From Chrysophaeum taylorii (Eukaryota; Sar; Pelagophyceae; Pelagomonadales; Pelagomonadaceae): a stretch of 64,000 nucleotides of DNA. Made by a program: the position numbers and the translations under genes. How positions within the stretch are numbered: the stretch's first letter is position 1; the number at the start of each line of letters is the position of its first letter. The notes below the pieces were generated by a model. It made no database searches and had not been told where the DNA came from. It was given only the letters and a program-made list of their open reading frames with translations. The stretch lies in the NCBI GenBank assembly GCA_029834535.1, contig JAQMWT010000028.1, positions 326,624-390,623 on the forward strand, written 5' to 3'. Below, piece after piece: positions 19,716-28,934 of the stretch.

Positions 19716-21947
19716 ATGAGCGAAACGGCGACGGCGACAGAGTGCCTGTCGCTCCTCGAGGAGGCTGTCGAAGAGGTCGCGCCAGGCTCGTCGGCGCTGC
19801 GGCATCGCGAGACGGCCGCGCCGACGCTCGCGTACGTCGCGGACATCGCGCGCTTCTTGTGCGAGCTCAAGTCGTGGTCCAAGGAGGTATGGCGCGATTC
19901 GGTGGTGGCGTACCTCGAGGGGGTCGACGCGAGCCACTGGGAGGCTGTCGGGGCGCGGTTCAAGGCGCTGTGCGAGGCGCGGTTCAAGGAGAAGGCCCTG
20001 GACACGTGGGGCGAGGACGAGGACCCCGAGCTCAAGACGGCGTGCGACGTGGAATTTTCGCTCGCGTACGGCGGCAAGCTCCTCCTGCACAACACGCGGT
20101 TGTTTTTAAAGTGCGGTCGGCGGTACGGGATTTGCGGGAAGAACGGCGTCGGGAAGACGACGCTCATGCGCAACGTCGCCAACGGCAAAATCGAGGGCTT
20201 TGATCCGGGGCTGTGCGCGGTATACGTCGAGTCGCACGCGGACGACGAGGGCGACGAGGGCGAGTTGCCGGTGCAGGAGTGGGTGATGAGGCGACCGCAG
20301 CTCGCCGCGCGCGGCAAGGTCGACGATCCGAGCGATGCGCTCTCGCTGCTGCGCGGCGTCAAGTTTTCGGACGAGTTGCTCGGGGCGCCGGTGAGCTCGT
20401 TGTCGGGCGGCTGGCGCATGAAGCTGAGCCTCGTCGTCGCGGCGCTCATGGACGCCGACATCCTGCTCCTCGACGAACCCACGAACCATCTCGACCACAA
20501 ATCTGTCCAGTGGCTCACCCAGTACCTCAAGACGTGCCGCGCGTGCTGCATGATCGTCTCGCACGACACGAAATTCCTCGACGACGTGTGCACCGACATC
20601 GTCCACTACGAAAACAAAAAGCTCGTGAGATATCGGGGGAATCTCAGCATGTTCGTCGAGAAGGTGCCCGCAGCCATGTCCTACTACAAGCTCGAGGATA
20701 CCCACGTCAAGTTCGCCTTTCCCCAGCCCGGACGCCTCGAGGGCATCAATACGACCACGAAGGCGGTGTTGCGGCTCGACGGCGCGACGTTCACGTGGCC
20801 CGGCCGCGACGTCCCGACGCTCAGCGACGTCAACGTCAAGCTCTCGTTGGGATCGCGAGTGGTGGTCCTCGGCGCCAACGGCGCGGGCAAGTCAACCCTG
20901 ATTAAACTCATCGTCGGCGAGAACGGACCCGACAACGGCGAATGTCTGTGGCGACACCACAACCTGCGGATCGCCTACGTCGCGCAACACAGCTTTCATC
21001 ACATCGAAGAACACCTCGACGAGAGCCCCGTCAACTACCTCCAGTGGCGCTTCGGCAAAATCATCGACCTCGAGTACCTCAACCAGCGCCTGGCAGAGCT
21101 CAAGCGACGAAACGAAATACGCGGATTCGAGAAGGCGCCCGACGCCCGTCCGCTCCCTTTTTCCTTCGAGAAAATCATGGGCCGGCGCGAAAAAGCGGGC
21201 GTCATCGAATACGAGGTCAAGTTCGTCGATCGCCCCGAGCGCCAAAACCTCTACATCGACAAGGACCGCCTCGACGCCGTCGGCCTTACGCGCCAGACGA
21301 TAGAGTTCGACATGCTCGTCGCCGCGCGCGCCGCCGGCATCGACCTCATCCCGTGTACGACGACCGAACTCCAGGCCCACCTCGACGAGTTCCAGCTCCC
21401 GCGCGAATTCGGGACCTACGGCCGCATCCGCGGCCTCTCGGGCGGCCAAAAAGTTAAACTCGTCCTCGCCGCCGCCATGTGGAACCGCCCCCACGTGCTC
21501 ATCCTCGACGAACCCACCAACTACCTCGACCGAGACTCGCTCGGCGCGCTCGCGAATTCGATTCGCGACTTTGGCGGCGGCGTCATCATGATTTCCCACG
21601 CCGAGGAATTCTACAAGCCCCTCTGCAACGAGACGTGGTGGGTTAAAGACGGCGAGGTCGCCGTTTCTGGCGAGGCCGCCAACAAGGAACTCAAGGTCGG
21701 CAAGAAAAAACGCGCGACCAAGGCCAAGGAGGAACAAAAATCCACGGGCTCCACCAACGAGGAAATCAAGATTGTCGTCCCGAAGGACTTTTGGGGAAAG
21801 TCCCTATCCAAGAAGGACGCCCGATCCTACGAGAAGGCCGCCAAAAAGAGAGACGTCGCCCTCATGCGCAAAATCCTCCAGGTCCCCAGAGGCAAAACCA
21901 TGCCGGGAGCCCCCGAGCTCGGCGATGGTTCCGTCGATGGCAGCTGA
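19716..21947 (+). CDS. eEF3-like ABC ATPase lacking HEAT repeats
   Basis: A 743-residue twin-ATPase of the eEF3 branch of ABCF-like translation factors. An abbreviated four-helix region is followed by ABC1 with Walker A GKNGVGKT (141-148), signature LSGGWRMKL and LLLDEPTNHLD. ABC2 has Walker A GANGAGKS (386-393), signature LSGGQKVKL and LILDEPTNYLD. The chromodomain-like insert specific to eEF3 sits inside ABC2 (GRREKAGVIEYEVKF). Fungal eEF3 is about 1,040 residues because of an N-terminal HEAT solenoid of roughly 300 residues, which is absent here. A Lys-rich tail follows ABC2. eEF3 helps release tRNA from the ribosomal E site; this shorter form probably also works on cytosolic ribosomes (inference). 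Confidence 0.92.
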   Translation: MSETATATECLSLLEEAVEEVAPGSSALRHRETAAPTLAYVADIARFLCELKSWSKEVWRDSVVAYLEGVDASHWEAVGARFKALCEARFKEKALDTWGEDEDPELKTACDVEFSLAYGGKLLLHNTRLFLKCGRRYGICGKNGVGKTTLMRNVANGKIEGFDPGLCAVYVESHADDEGDEGELPVQEWVMRRPQLAARGKVDDPSDALSLLRGVKFSDELLGAPVSSLSGGWRMKLSLVVAALMDADILLLDEPTNHLDHKSVQWLTQYLKTCRACCMIVSHDTKFLDDVCTDIVHYENKKLVRYRGNLSMFVEKVPAAMSYYKLEDTHVKFAFPQPGRLEGINTTTKAVLRLDGATFTWPGRDVPTLSDVNVKLSLGSRVVVLGANGAGKSTLIKLIVGENGPDNGECLWRHHNLRIAYVAQHSFHHIEEHLDESPVNYLQWRFGKIIDLEYLNQRLAELKRRNEIRGFEKAPDARPLPFSFEKIMGRREKAGVIEYEVKFVDRPERQNLYIDKDRLDAVGLTRQTIEFDMLVAARAAGIDLIPCTTTELQAHLDEFQLPREFGTYGRIRGLSGGQKVKLVLAAAMWNRPHVLILDEPTNYLDRDSLGALANSIRDFGGGVIMISHAEEFYKPLCNETWWVKDGEVAVSGEAANKELKVGKKKRATKAKEEQKSTGSTNEEIKIVVPKDFWGKSLSKKDARSYEKAAKKRDVALMRKILQVPRGKTMPGAPELGDGSVDGS

Positions 21948-22378
21948 TTTATTATTATTCTTAAACCAATCCGCCTGCCGCACGATATCCGTCTTCCTCG
22001 AAGCGCACCACACTCTCTCGCTCCCGACCCTTCCTTCCCGTTCCTTTCCTTTCCAATCCAATCCAATCCAATCCAATCCAATCCATCAGGCTGTGTAAGT
22101 GTCCTCCCTCTCGCGCCCTTTCTTTTCCCGAGCATCCACCGCCGCCGCCGCTAAAAATGGCGGGCCCCTTTCGTCGTTCCCCCGCCCCCCCCCCGCCTTT
22201 GTGGTTTCGTTTCGGAACAGAGTCTAGAAGAGGGTCACGGACTCCTGCTCGGATGTGGTCATCAATCCCCAATCCGGAAACTTCGCGCCGACGACGATAA
22301 GCTTGTCGGCGGCGCGAGCGAATCATCAGAGACTCGTCGCACACCAGAGTTTGTTTGTTGGCCCTCGACCACCAATCA
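21948..22378. other. Intergenic stretch with CCAAT repeat
   Basis: 430 bp between two plus-strand genes, with homopyrimidine tracts and a CCAAT pentamer array (listed). The right part must hold the methyltransferase promoter. Confidence 0.45.
22053..22086. repeat. (CCAAT)n tandem repeat
   Basis: Six to seven consecutive CCAAT pentamers, about 300 bp upstream of the RNA methyltransferase start. CCAAT is the NF-Y binding core, but an array at exact 5-bp spacing is more likely a microsatellite. Confidence 0.9.
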
Positions 22379-23707
22379 ATGAGCTCGAGCCTGAAGCGGC
22401 GCATCGAGGCCTTGTCTCGGGGCCTCCAGCACAAAGGGAGGAAACGGAAGGACGATTGTGTGCGTCCTCCGAAAGAGAGGAAGAGTGACCCGAGCGCGGC
22501 GTACGATCCGCCAACTTGTGCGCCAATCGTGACTGCGTGGACGCGTTTCTTCGCGGGCAGGGAGGCGCGGGTGTTCGTAGGCGCGAGGCGAGGGTATCGC
22601 ACGGTGGCAAAGCTGTGCGCGCGACGCCAGGACGGGAAGCGATGCGTGGTGGGTCTTTTCGCGCCACGAACGCATCGCGTACTCGAGGATACGGCGACGT
22701 CCGACGCGCAGAGCGACGTTCTCAATCGCGCGATTCGCGTCGTAATCGCGGCGATCGACGAGCACGATGTCCTCGGGTATGGTAACGGCGAGGCCGCCGG
22801 CGCGGGGTCGTTGAACTACGTGTGTCTCATGGAGGAACGAGCGAGTCGCACGGTTTCCGTCGCATTAGTGGCAAACGCGGCCGACGATCGCGCGGTTGGT
22901 TTAACCGGCGTCGCCGCGCGTCTCGGGGAGCACCGCGCGATCGTCCACTCGGTCCACGCGCTCTACCGGCCCGCCGACCCGCACGACAACTCGATTCTTG
23001 GCAGAGGCGACGGGCGGTGGGCTCAGTTGTACCCCGCGGCAGAGGTCCGCGGAACGACGTGGCCGTCGTCCGGTCTCGTCGAAGATCGGTTGTTCGCGGG
23101 CGGACCCACGCTCTACTACGCGCCACCGTGCTTCAGGCAAGCCAATCTCGACCAGTTCCGGGCGATCGTCTCGCGCATCCAAAAGGCAGTACCGCGCGGC
23201 GCGAGCGTTCTCGAGCTCTACGCGGGCGTCGGCCTAATCGGCGCCCACCTCGACGCTGCCGTCCGCGCCTCGGACGAAAACCCTTGGAACAAGGCCTGCG
23301 TCGAGCGCGCGGGTATGGCTGGCCTCTACGAAACGGCGCCGGCGGCGATCGTCGCGGCGCGGGGGGATATGTCGAATGCCGACGTCGTCGTCGTCGACCC
23401 CCCGAGAAGAGGCCTCTGCGACGCGGTGCGTGACGCGCTCCTCGCTCCCCCTCGAGCCCGACCGAACTTGCTCGTCTATGTCTCCTGCGGCTTCGACGCC
23501 TTCCAGCGGGACTGCACGCGCCTCCTCGAAACGGCCTGGAGCCTTGATCACGTCGAAGGCCACCTCCTCTTCCCCGGCGCCGACCACATCGAGACCCTTG
23601 CCATATTTAGCAGGCGACAGCGGCGGGGGACTGCCGCCGCTGCTGCTGCTGCTGCTCCTCCGACTAAAAGGAAGAGACGCCGCGCGTGTTCTGTTCTGCC
23701 TGACTGA
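22379..23707 (+). CDS. RNA (uracil-5-)-methyltransferase, TrmA/RlmD-like
   Basis: A 442-residue SAM-dependent methyltransferase of the m5U family. Motif I is SVLELYAGVGLIGAHL, motif IV DVVVVDPPRRGL, and the nucleophile motif LLVYVSCGFDAFQRD contains the catalytic Cys. It is followed by HLLFPGADHIETLAIFSR with the conserved general-base Glu. These enzymes methylate uridine C5 in tRNA or rRNA. The N-terminal part is basic and could be an RNA-binding extension or organelle signal; it lacks an obvious Cys4 Fe-S motif. An Ala run encoded by GCT repeats and a basic PTKRKRRRA near the C-terminus might be a nuclear signal. The start is the ATG at 22379. It converges with the SDR gene, 39 bp between stops. 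Confidence 0.88.
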   Translation: MSSSLKRRIEALSRGLQHKGRKRKDDCVRPPKERKSDPSAAYDPPTCAPIVTAWTRFFAGREARVFVGARRGYRTVAKLCARRQDGKRCVVGLFAPRTHRVLEDTATSDAQSDVLNRAIRVVIAAIDEHDVLGYGNGEAAGAGSLNYVCLMEERASRTVSVALVANAADDRAVGLTGVAARLGEHRAIVHSVHALYRPADPHDNSILGRGDGRWAQLYPAAEVRGTTWPSSGLVEDRLFAGGPTLYYAPPCFRQANLDQFRAIVSRIQKAVPRGASVLELYAGVGLIGAHLDAAVRASDENPWNKACVERAGMAGLYETAPAAIVAARGDMSNADVVVVDPPRRGLCDAVRDALLAPPRARPNLLVYVSCGFDAFQRDCTRLLETAWSLDHVEGHLLFPGADHIETLAIFSRRQRRGTAAAAAAAAPPTKRKRRRACSVLPD

Positions 23708-23735
23708 CTGACTGACTGACTGACTGACTGACTAC
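23700..23735. repeat. (GACT)n microsatellite
   Basis: About eight GACT tetramers lying over the 3' end of the methyltransferase gene, between two convergent genes. Confidence 0.95.
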
Positions 23736-23746
23736 GCCGCTCTCAG

Positions 23747-24875
23747 TCAGTTGATCCCTCCGGTGATCTGGATGTCGACGCCGGTGAGGTAGGACGCGTC
23801 GTCCGAGAAGAGGAAGAGGACAGGGCCCACGACCTCGTCGATGGTGCCTGGTGGTCATGTCGGTTAACAGATGTGCTTCCCCGGCCACACCGTAACGCTT
23901 GAGCGGCGTGCAGTCGATCATCTGCCGCGCCACGACGGCGGGGTCGGGGTCGTAGTAGATAGAGCCAGCGGCTGCTTGAAGTTCGATTTGGCGCGTCCAC
24001 ATGAAGCCTAACAAATGGCGCCGAAAGTAGTAAAATCACCAAGACAGCGCGTTTTATTACGCACCCGGCCCAATAAATGCCGGACTGACGGAGTTCACGC
24101 GAATGTCGAACGGCGCGAGGTCCTTGGAGGCCGCCTTGGTGAGCTGATCGACGGCCGCCTTGCTCGCGGCGTAGCTAGGACGCCGTCCCGAGAGACACTC
24201 AAGCAAGCGTCACTCACGCCGGCATGTTCGGGGGCGCGGAGTGACCGGCCATCGACGCCGTTTGCACGATGCAGCCACCCCGCGGCGTCTGCGATTGCAT
24301 CGCGTTGGCCGCCGCCTTGAGGACGTTAAAGCACCCTATTGTTCTTCATCCCTTCTGAGAGCACAAAGGCGCTCACCGTTGAGATTGACGTCGGTGACGC
24401 GCCGAAAGTCTTCGGTGTCGTAGCGGTCGACCGGGAGGAAGTCTCCCTGATATCCGGCGTTGTTAAACGCGTAGTCGAGGCGGCCGTGCGACGCGACGAC
24501 GTCGGCCACCGCAGCCTCCACCGAACCAAAGTCGGTCACGTCGACGACGTGCGACGTGAAGTTTTGTTGGTCGTGCTCGGCGTCGAGCTCGGACCGCACC
24601 TCGTCGGGCGACCGGATATCGAACAGCGCGACCGACGCGCCCTCCGCGGCGAAGCGCCGCGCGCACGCGGCGCCAAAGGTCCCGGCGGCACCGGTCACGA
24701 TGGCGACCTTGCCGGCGAAGCGCCCAAAGGCGACCGTCGTCGACTCCCCACGTTCGCAGAACCCCCCCGGAACCTCGTACGTTTCGTCGCTTAGAGAGTC
24801 GTTCTCGTACAGCGCCGACCGCGTCGTCAGCGACGGCGCCGCCAAACCGAGTTGAAGCACGCGCGCGAGGATCAT
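23747..24875 (-). CDS. Short-chain dehydrogenase/reductase, five exons
   Basis: Join on minus of 24377-24875, 24218-24335, 24065-24174, 23891-24007 and 23747-23847 gives 314 residues in one frame. The four introns are 41, 43, 57 and 43 bp, all GT-AG. The SDR fold is complete: cofactor motif TGAAGTFG, NNAG motif, Ser/Tyr/Lys triad (QTASMAG; YAASK reconstituted at the exon 2/3 junction), and the C-terminal FLFSDDASYLTGVDIQITGG typical of classical SDRs. The oxidoreductase substrate is unknown. A ~60-residue N-terminal extension (MILARVLQLGLAAPS onward) may be an organelle signal. Splicing is strongly supported because each junction restores a conserved SDR motif. Confidence 0.9.
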
Positions 24876-25306
24876 CTCTCCTACTGGGAGGGCACCACTA
24901 ACTTCGACCGCGACGCCAACGTAATAATCTTTCAATAACGCGCGAATCTGGGAAATCCTCCACCACAGAAATTATTGATTGTACCGGGAACAAAACGAAA
25001 TGAGACAGGCGCGACTAGATTTTATGTGGTCAACTAAGAAGGGAGCCTCTCTCTCCCCAGAAGTGATATCGGCCGTCGCACTCTGGCGCAAATGCACCCT
25101 CGTGCGTGAGTCCCGGCGGGGAGCGTTCGACGCCGGTTCGCGCGACGTGAGCGGGCAGCAATGTCATGAGGACGGCCGAGAATAATGTCGGGTTGTTTGT
25201 TGGATACCGGGCGAACTCAACGGATCATTACTGGGCTGTGAAGGATGTCTTGTCGTTCTGCGTTGTAGTAGGGTCGATAGATCAGATCATTTGGCGTCGG
25301 CAAGAG
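24876..25306. other. Divergent intergenic stretch
   Basis: 430 bp between the SDR (minus) and SEC14-like (plus) starts. No RNA gene or repeat recognised; promoters of both genes should be here. An upstream exon of the SEC14-like gene is possible because its frame stays open to 25166. Confidence 0.4.
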
Positions 25307-26218
25307 ATGGACTTGACGACGCTCCGGGAGGTGTCGAGCACCTGGCGGCGCGAGGTGAAGAGCAGCGGGCTCGTGCGGAGTCTGCTGACGAAAAAGAGGG
25401 TCAAGGGTGTGCCCGCTCTGTACGTCGAAGAGTGCGGACCGCAGGAGGCCGCACGGCGGTGGGAGCAGACGGTCGCGTTCCGGAAGGAACACGGGATCGA
25501 CGAAATCTTGGAGGAGCCGCAGCCGGACTTCGAAGCGATCAAACGGACATACCCGCACTTTCTGCGCGGCCGGACCTCGGACGGGAGCGTGCTGGTCGTC
25601 GAGCAACTCGGGAAGCTCGACATCTCTCAGCTGCCTGCGACCGCCGACGTCACGCGCCATTTCTGCTGGATCCACGAGTATCTCGCGCGCCGCTACGACG
25701 GCGAGGACACGAGGATCTTGAGCGTCGTCGACGTCAGCGGCCTCGAGTGGTCGCAGCTCGTATCCTCCAAAGCGCTCCAGCTCCTTCGGGCCGCAACCGC
25801 CGTCCAGGATAAGCTGGTGCCCTTCCGCACGCGCCACCTCATTATCGCCAACGCGCCCTCGTGGTTCGCCGCCGCGTTTCGCATCCTTCCGCTCCCGGCG
25901 AATCTTAAGAGGAAGGTCCGCGTCGTCGACGACTTTTCCGGCGTCTTTTCGGGGGATCGCCTGCCGACGACCCATGAGCTCGAGAACCATCCCGACGAAC
26001 TCGAGCTCCGCGAAGCTGTTCAGCGCGATGGCACCTTTTCCGAACAAGAAGACGAGGAGGCCGACGACGACGACGACGACTTTTTCTCCACCGCCGACTC
26101 CGAAGATGCTTTCTTCCTCGATGCGAGGGCCCACCTACGCCCGGGCGAACTCGACGAGGAGGAGGAGTCACCCGACGACCATGCTTCGCTCTGGTGGTTC
26201 CAGCGCATCTTTTCGTGA
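25307..26218 (+). CDS. SEC14-like (CRAL-TRIO) lipid-transfer protein
   Basis: A 303-residue protein with a CRAL-TRIO lipid-binding fold at about residues 70-225. Visible landmarks are a VLVVEQLGKLDISQL strand, the ILSVVDVSGLEW segment (equivalent to the family's D-x-xG motif), and the final TRHLIIANAPSWFAAAFRIL, which matches the family's 'NAP-x-x-F-x-x-x-W/F' signature. SEC14 proteins move phosphatidylinositol and other lipids between membranes or present them to kinases. After the domain comes an acidic low-complexity tail with an Asp run and a Trp-rich end (LWWFQRIFS). The ATG at 25307 begins a helical region fitting a CRAL-TRIO N-lobe. Confidence 0.8.
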   Translation: MDLTTLREVSSTWRREVKSSGLVRSLLTKKRVKGVPALYVEECGPQEAARRWEQTVAFRKEHGIDEILEEPQPDFEAIKRTYPHFLRGRTSDGSVLVVEQLGKLDISQLPATADVTRHFCWIHEYLARRYDGEDTRILSVVDVSGLEWSQLVSSKALQLLRAATAVQDKLVPFRTRHLIIANAPSWFAAAFRILPLPANLKRKVRVVDDFSGVFSGDRLPTTHELENHPDELELREAVQRDGTFSEQEDEEADDDDDDFFSTADSEDAFFLDARAHLRPGELDEEEESPDDHASLWWFQRIFS

Positions 26219-26552
26219 CTGAAGACTCATCTCCCCCCGCTCAAATCGACTTATTACTCCGCCAGAAAAAACCGACTATGACATTGTGCGCGCATAAACA
26301 AACCATTGTCTGTTTGTTTGTCTTTAAATGTCGACTGCTAAGAGGGGGGTGTGTGGGGGGAGCATGAAGGATGTGGGTGGGTGTGTGGGGTAGGAGGGAT
26401 GTGCCCGACGCGCGGAGATAAGTGTTTGTCTTTAAATGCCGACTGCTAAGAGGGGGGTGTGTGTGGGGAGCATGAAGGATGTGGGTGGGTTTGTGGGGTA
26501 GGAGGGATGTGCCTGACGGGGTTGAGATTGTTTGTCTTTAAATGTCGACAAG
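26219..26552. repeat. ~107-bp tandem modules flanking the repeat unit
   Basis: After the SEC14-like gene come two and a partial third copy of a module that starts TTTGTCTTTAAATGTCGACT and continues with a G-rich GGGGGGTGTGTGGGG stretch and a GTGGGTGGG block. Copies start at about 26318, 26426 and 26531, a period of 106-108 bp. The same module occurs in reverse orientation near 27630-27700, 57820-57900 and 61170-61245, so it belongs to the repeat family. Confidence 0.8.
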
Positions 26553-27535
26553 TGCAGGCCAGTAAGTTCGCCAGTAAGTTCACCTGGTCCCAATCTCTAA
26601 CCCCAGTAAGTTCACCTGGTCCCAGTAAGTTCACCTAGTCCCAATCTCTAACCCCAGTAAGTTCGGCGTGAGCCCACTCGTGCTCACATCCACTCACCCC
26701 ACTCTCCTTCGAGCTCGTCGCTCTCACCTCCGCCAATCTAAGCTGCTTTGATCCGTACACGCCGCTAGCCCTTGCGTTCACTCTAAAAACCCCAGTAAGT
26801 TCACTTGGTCCCAGTAAGTTCACCTGGTCACTTAGTTCACCTAGTCCCAATCTCAAACCTTAGTAAGTTCACGTGGTCCCAGTAAGTTCACCTACCGTGC
26901 GCGTGTAGACGCCGGGAGGGGGCTTATCGGTATTGCGCAGCACGTGTGGGGTAGGGTGGAGTCGTCGACCCAGATGAGTATATCTCCTCGGGGTTGCCGA
27001 TCGACAGGGAGCCACGTAGAGCTGGACGTGGCAGAATACGGGCTTGTGGGCAAGAGGACGCCGACCTCGCAGGGCGTCTGGCCCTGGCTCTTGGTGATCG
27101 TTTGGCGTCGGCGGGCCTTAAGGGATACAGGTTGGAGGAGCCTCGGTGACACGACACGATCGATCATGTATCTGGTACCGTTGCAGTGGCCGTGCGACGG
27201 GTCGAGGTTGCGAAGACATTAAGCTCGCGATCAAAGTCAGCATGCCGTTGGTTGTCAGGGAGTTGAAAACTCGACTGTAAAGAGAGAGGCGTCGTCTTCC
27301 GACCCAGCCTAGTCAGCCGAAAAGAACTCCGACGCCTCGTCTCCGGGAAAAAAAGGCCGCGGTCATGCGCGCGTTGTCAGCATCGACAACATCGTTTCGA
27401 CGGGGCGTGAGAATGGCGCGCTGAAAGAGCCGCCGCGGGTCGCGGAAATAGTCTGCGAGGTCGCCGTAGACGGCTTGGTGGATCACTGTCTGGCTCTCGC
27501 GCCTACCTGATCCTTACCTTAAATCGGGTATTTTA
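26553..27535 (-). mobile_element. Helitron-derived repeat unit A
   Basis: On the minus strand (27500 down to about 26910) this encodes a decayed C-terminal fragment of a Helitron/PIF1-family helicase. It holds a FQRAILTPRRNDVVDADNAR-like piece, then LNSLTTNGM, then in another frame LRNLDPSHGHCNGTRYMI, TITKSQGQTP and QLYVALCRSA. These correspond in order to the family's 'RAILTP', 'LNSLTPSGMP', 'LRNLDP-x-x-G-x-CNGTR', 'TINKSQGQT' and 'QLYVALSRV' motifs. The remaining ~350 bp (26553-26900) is the AGTAAGTTCACCTGG block. It forms an inverted repeat with unit B. Confidence 0.8.
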
Positions 27536-27759
27536 AAAAAACAATCTCTGTTCATAAGGTGAGGGTAGGAATGTAGGAATGCCGGTCCTGGTGTGTGCGA
27601 GTGCCCGGGGCTATATATACCCCTGTGCCGTTGCCTACCCCACAAAACCCACCCACATCCTTCATGCTCCCCACACGCACCCCCCTCTTAGCAGTCCTAA
27701 CTACTAATCGACAGATGTTTGTCTGTCTGTCTGTCTGTTTGTCTGTTTGTCCCTCGATT
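27536..27759. other. Spacer of the large inverted repeat
   Basis: Unique and simple sequence between inverted units A and B: a TATATATA block at 27613, one reversed copy of the TTTAAATGTCGAC-associated module, the recurring TAACTACTAATCGACAGATG boundary motif and a (GTCT)n run at 27716-27750. Confidence 0.6.
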
Positions 27760-28745
27760 TAGGGTAAGGATCAGGTAGGCGCGAGAGTAAGGATCAGGTA
27801 GGCGCGAAAGCAAGACAGTGATCCTCCAAGCCGTCTACGGCGACCTCGCAGACTATTTCCACGAGCCGCGGCGGCTCTTTCAGCGCGCCATTCTCACGCC
27901 CCGTCGAAACGATGTTGTCGATGCTGACAACGCGCGCATGACCGCGGCCTTTTTCCCGGAGACGAGGCGTCGGAGTTCTTTTCGGCTGACTAGGCTGGGT
28001 CGGAAGACGACGCCTCTCTCTTTACAGTCGAGTTTTCAACTCCCTGACAACCAACGGCATGCTGACTTTGATCGCGAGCTTAATGTCTTCGCAACCTCGA
28101 CCCGTCGCACGGCCACTGCAACGGTACCAGATACATGATCGATCGTGTCGTGTCACCGAGGCTCCTCCAACCTGTATCCCTTAAGGCCCGCCGACGCCAA
28201 ACGATCACCAAGAGCCAGGGCCAGACGCCCTGCGAGGTCGGCGTCCTCTTGCCCACAAGCCCGTATTCTGCCACGTCCAGCTCTACGTGGCTCTCTGTCG
28301 ATCGGCAACCCCGAGGATACCCTCTTCTGGGTCGACGACTCCACCCTACCCCACACCTGCTGCGCAATACCGATAAGCCCCCTCCCGGCGTCTACACGCG
28401 CACTATAGGTGAACTTACTGGGACCACGTGAACTTACTGGAACCAGGTGAACTTAAGGAGGTTAGAGATTGGGACTAGGGAAATTTAGTGACCAGGCGAA
28501 CTTACGGGGACCAAGTGAACTTACTGGGGTTTTTAGAGTAAACTCAAAGGTTAGCGGCGTGTGCGGATCAAAGCAGCTTAGGTTGGCGGGGGTGAGAGCG
28601 ACGAGTTCAAATGAGAGTGGGGTGAGTGGATGTGAGCACGAGTGGGTTTACGTCGAGCTTACTGAGGTTAGAGATTGGGACTAGGTGAACTTAACGGGAA
28701 CAGGTGAACTTACTGGGGTTAGAGATTGGGACTAGGTGAACTTAT
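27760..28745 (+). mobile_element. Helitron-derived repeat unit B (inverted)
   Basis: Reverse-orientation copy of unit A. The helicase fragment reads on the plus strand from about 27820 to 28400 with the same motifs and the same frame change between the LNSLT and LRNLD motifs. It is followed by a block with TAGGTGAACTTACTGG motifs and the conserved segment around GATCAAAGCAGCTTAG. Together A and B form inverted arms of nearly 1 kb around a ~220-bp spacer. Confidence 0.8.
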
Positions 28746-28934
28746 TGGCTGCACTTATGGCCCCTTTTTATGATCCGATTCGGATCACTCCATACAGGGT
28801 AAGTAATAAGAGCGTGGTACCGTTTTGTTCCGCGTGGCGTCGTCCGGGTTAATCAAGAGTACCATCCATTTTGGCGCGAGGCCTCGACCTCAAGCGCGTT
28901 GAAATCTTGAGAAAAAGGCATCGGAGCCAGGCTC

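Noticed and set aside
22053-22086. Functional NF-Y (CCAAT) promoter cluster
   Set aside because: Exact pentamer tandem spacing and the adjacent simple pyrimidine tract point to a microsatellite.
26553-28745. CRISPR-like array of direct repeats (AGTAAGTTCACC motif)
   Set aside because: Spacing is irregular, the motif is degenerate, and the host is eukaryotic with a transposon-derived context; no cas genes.
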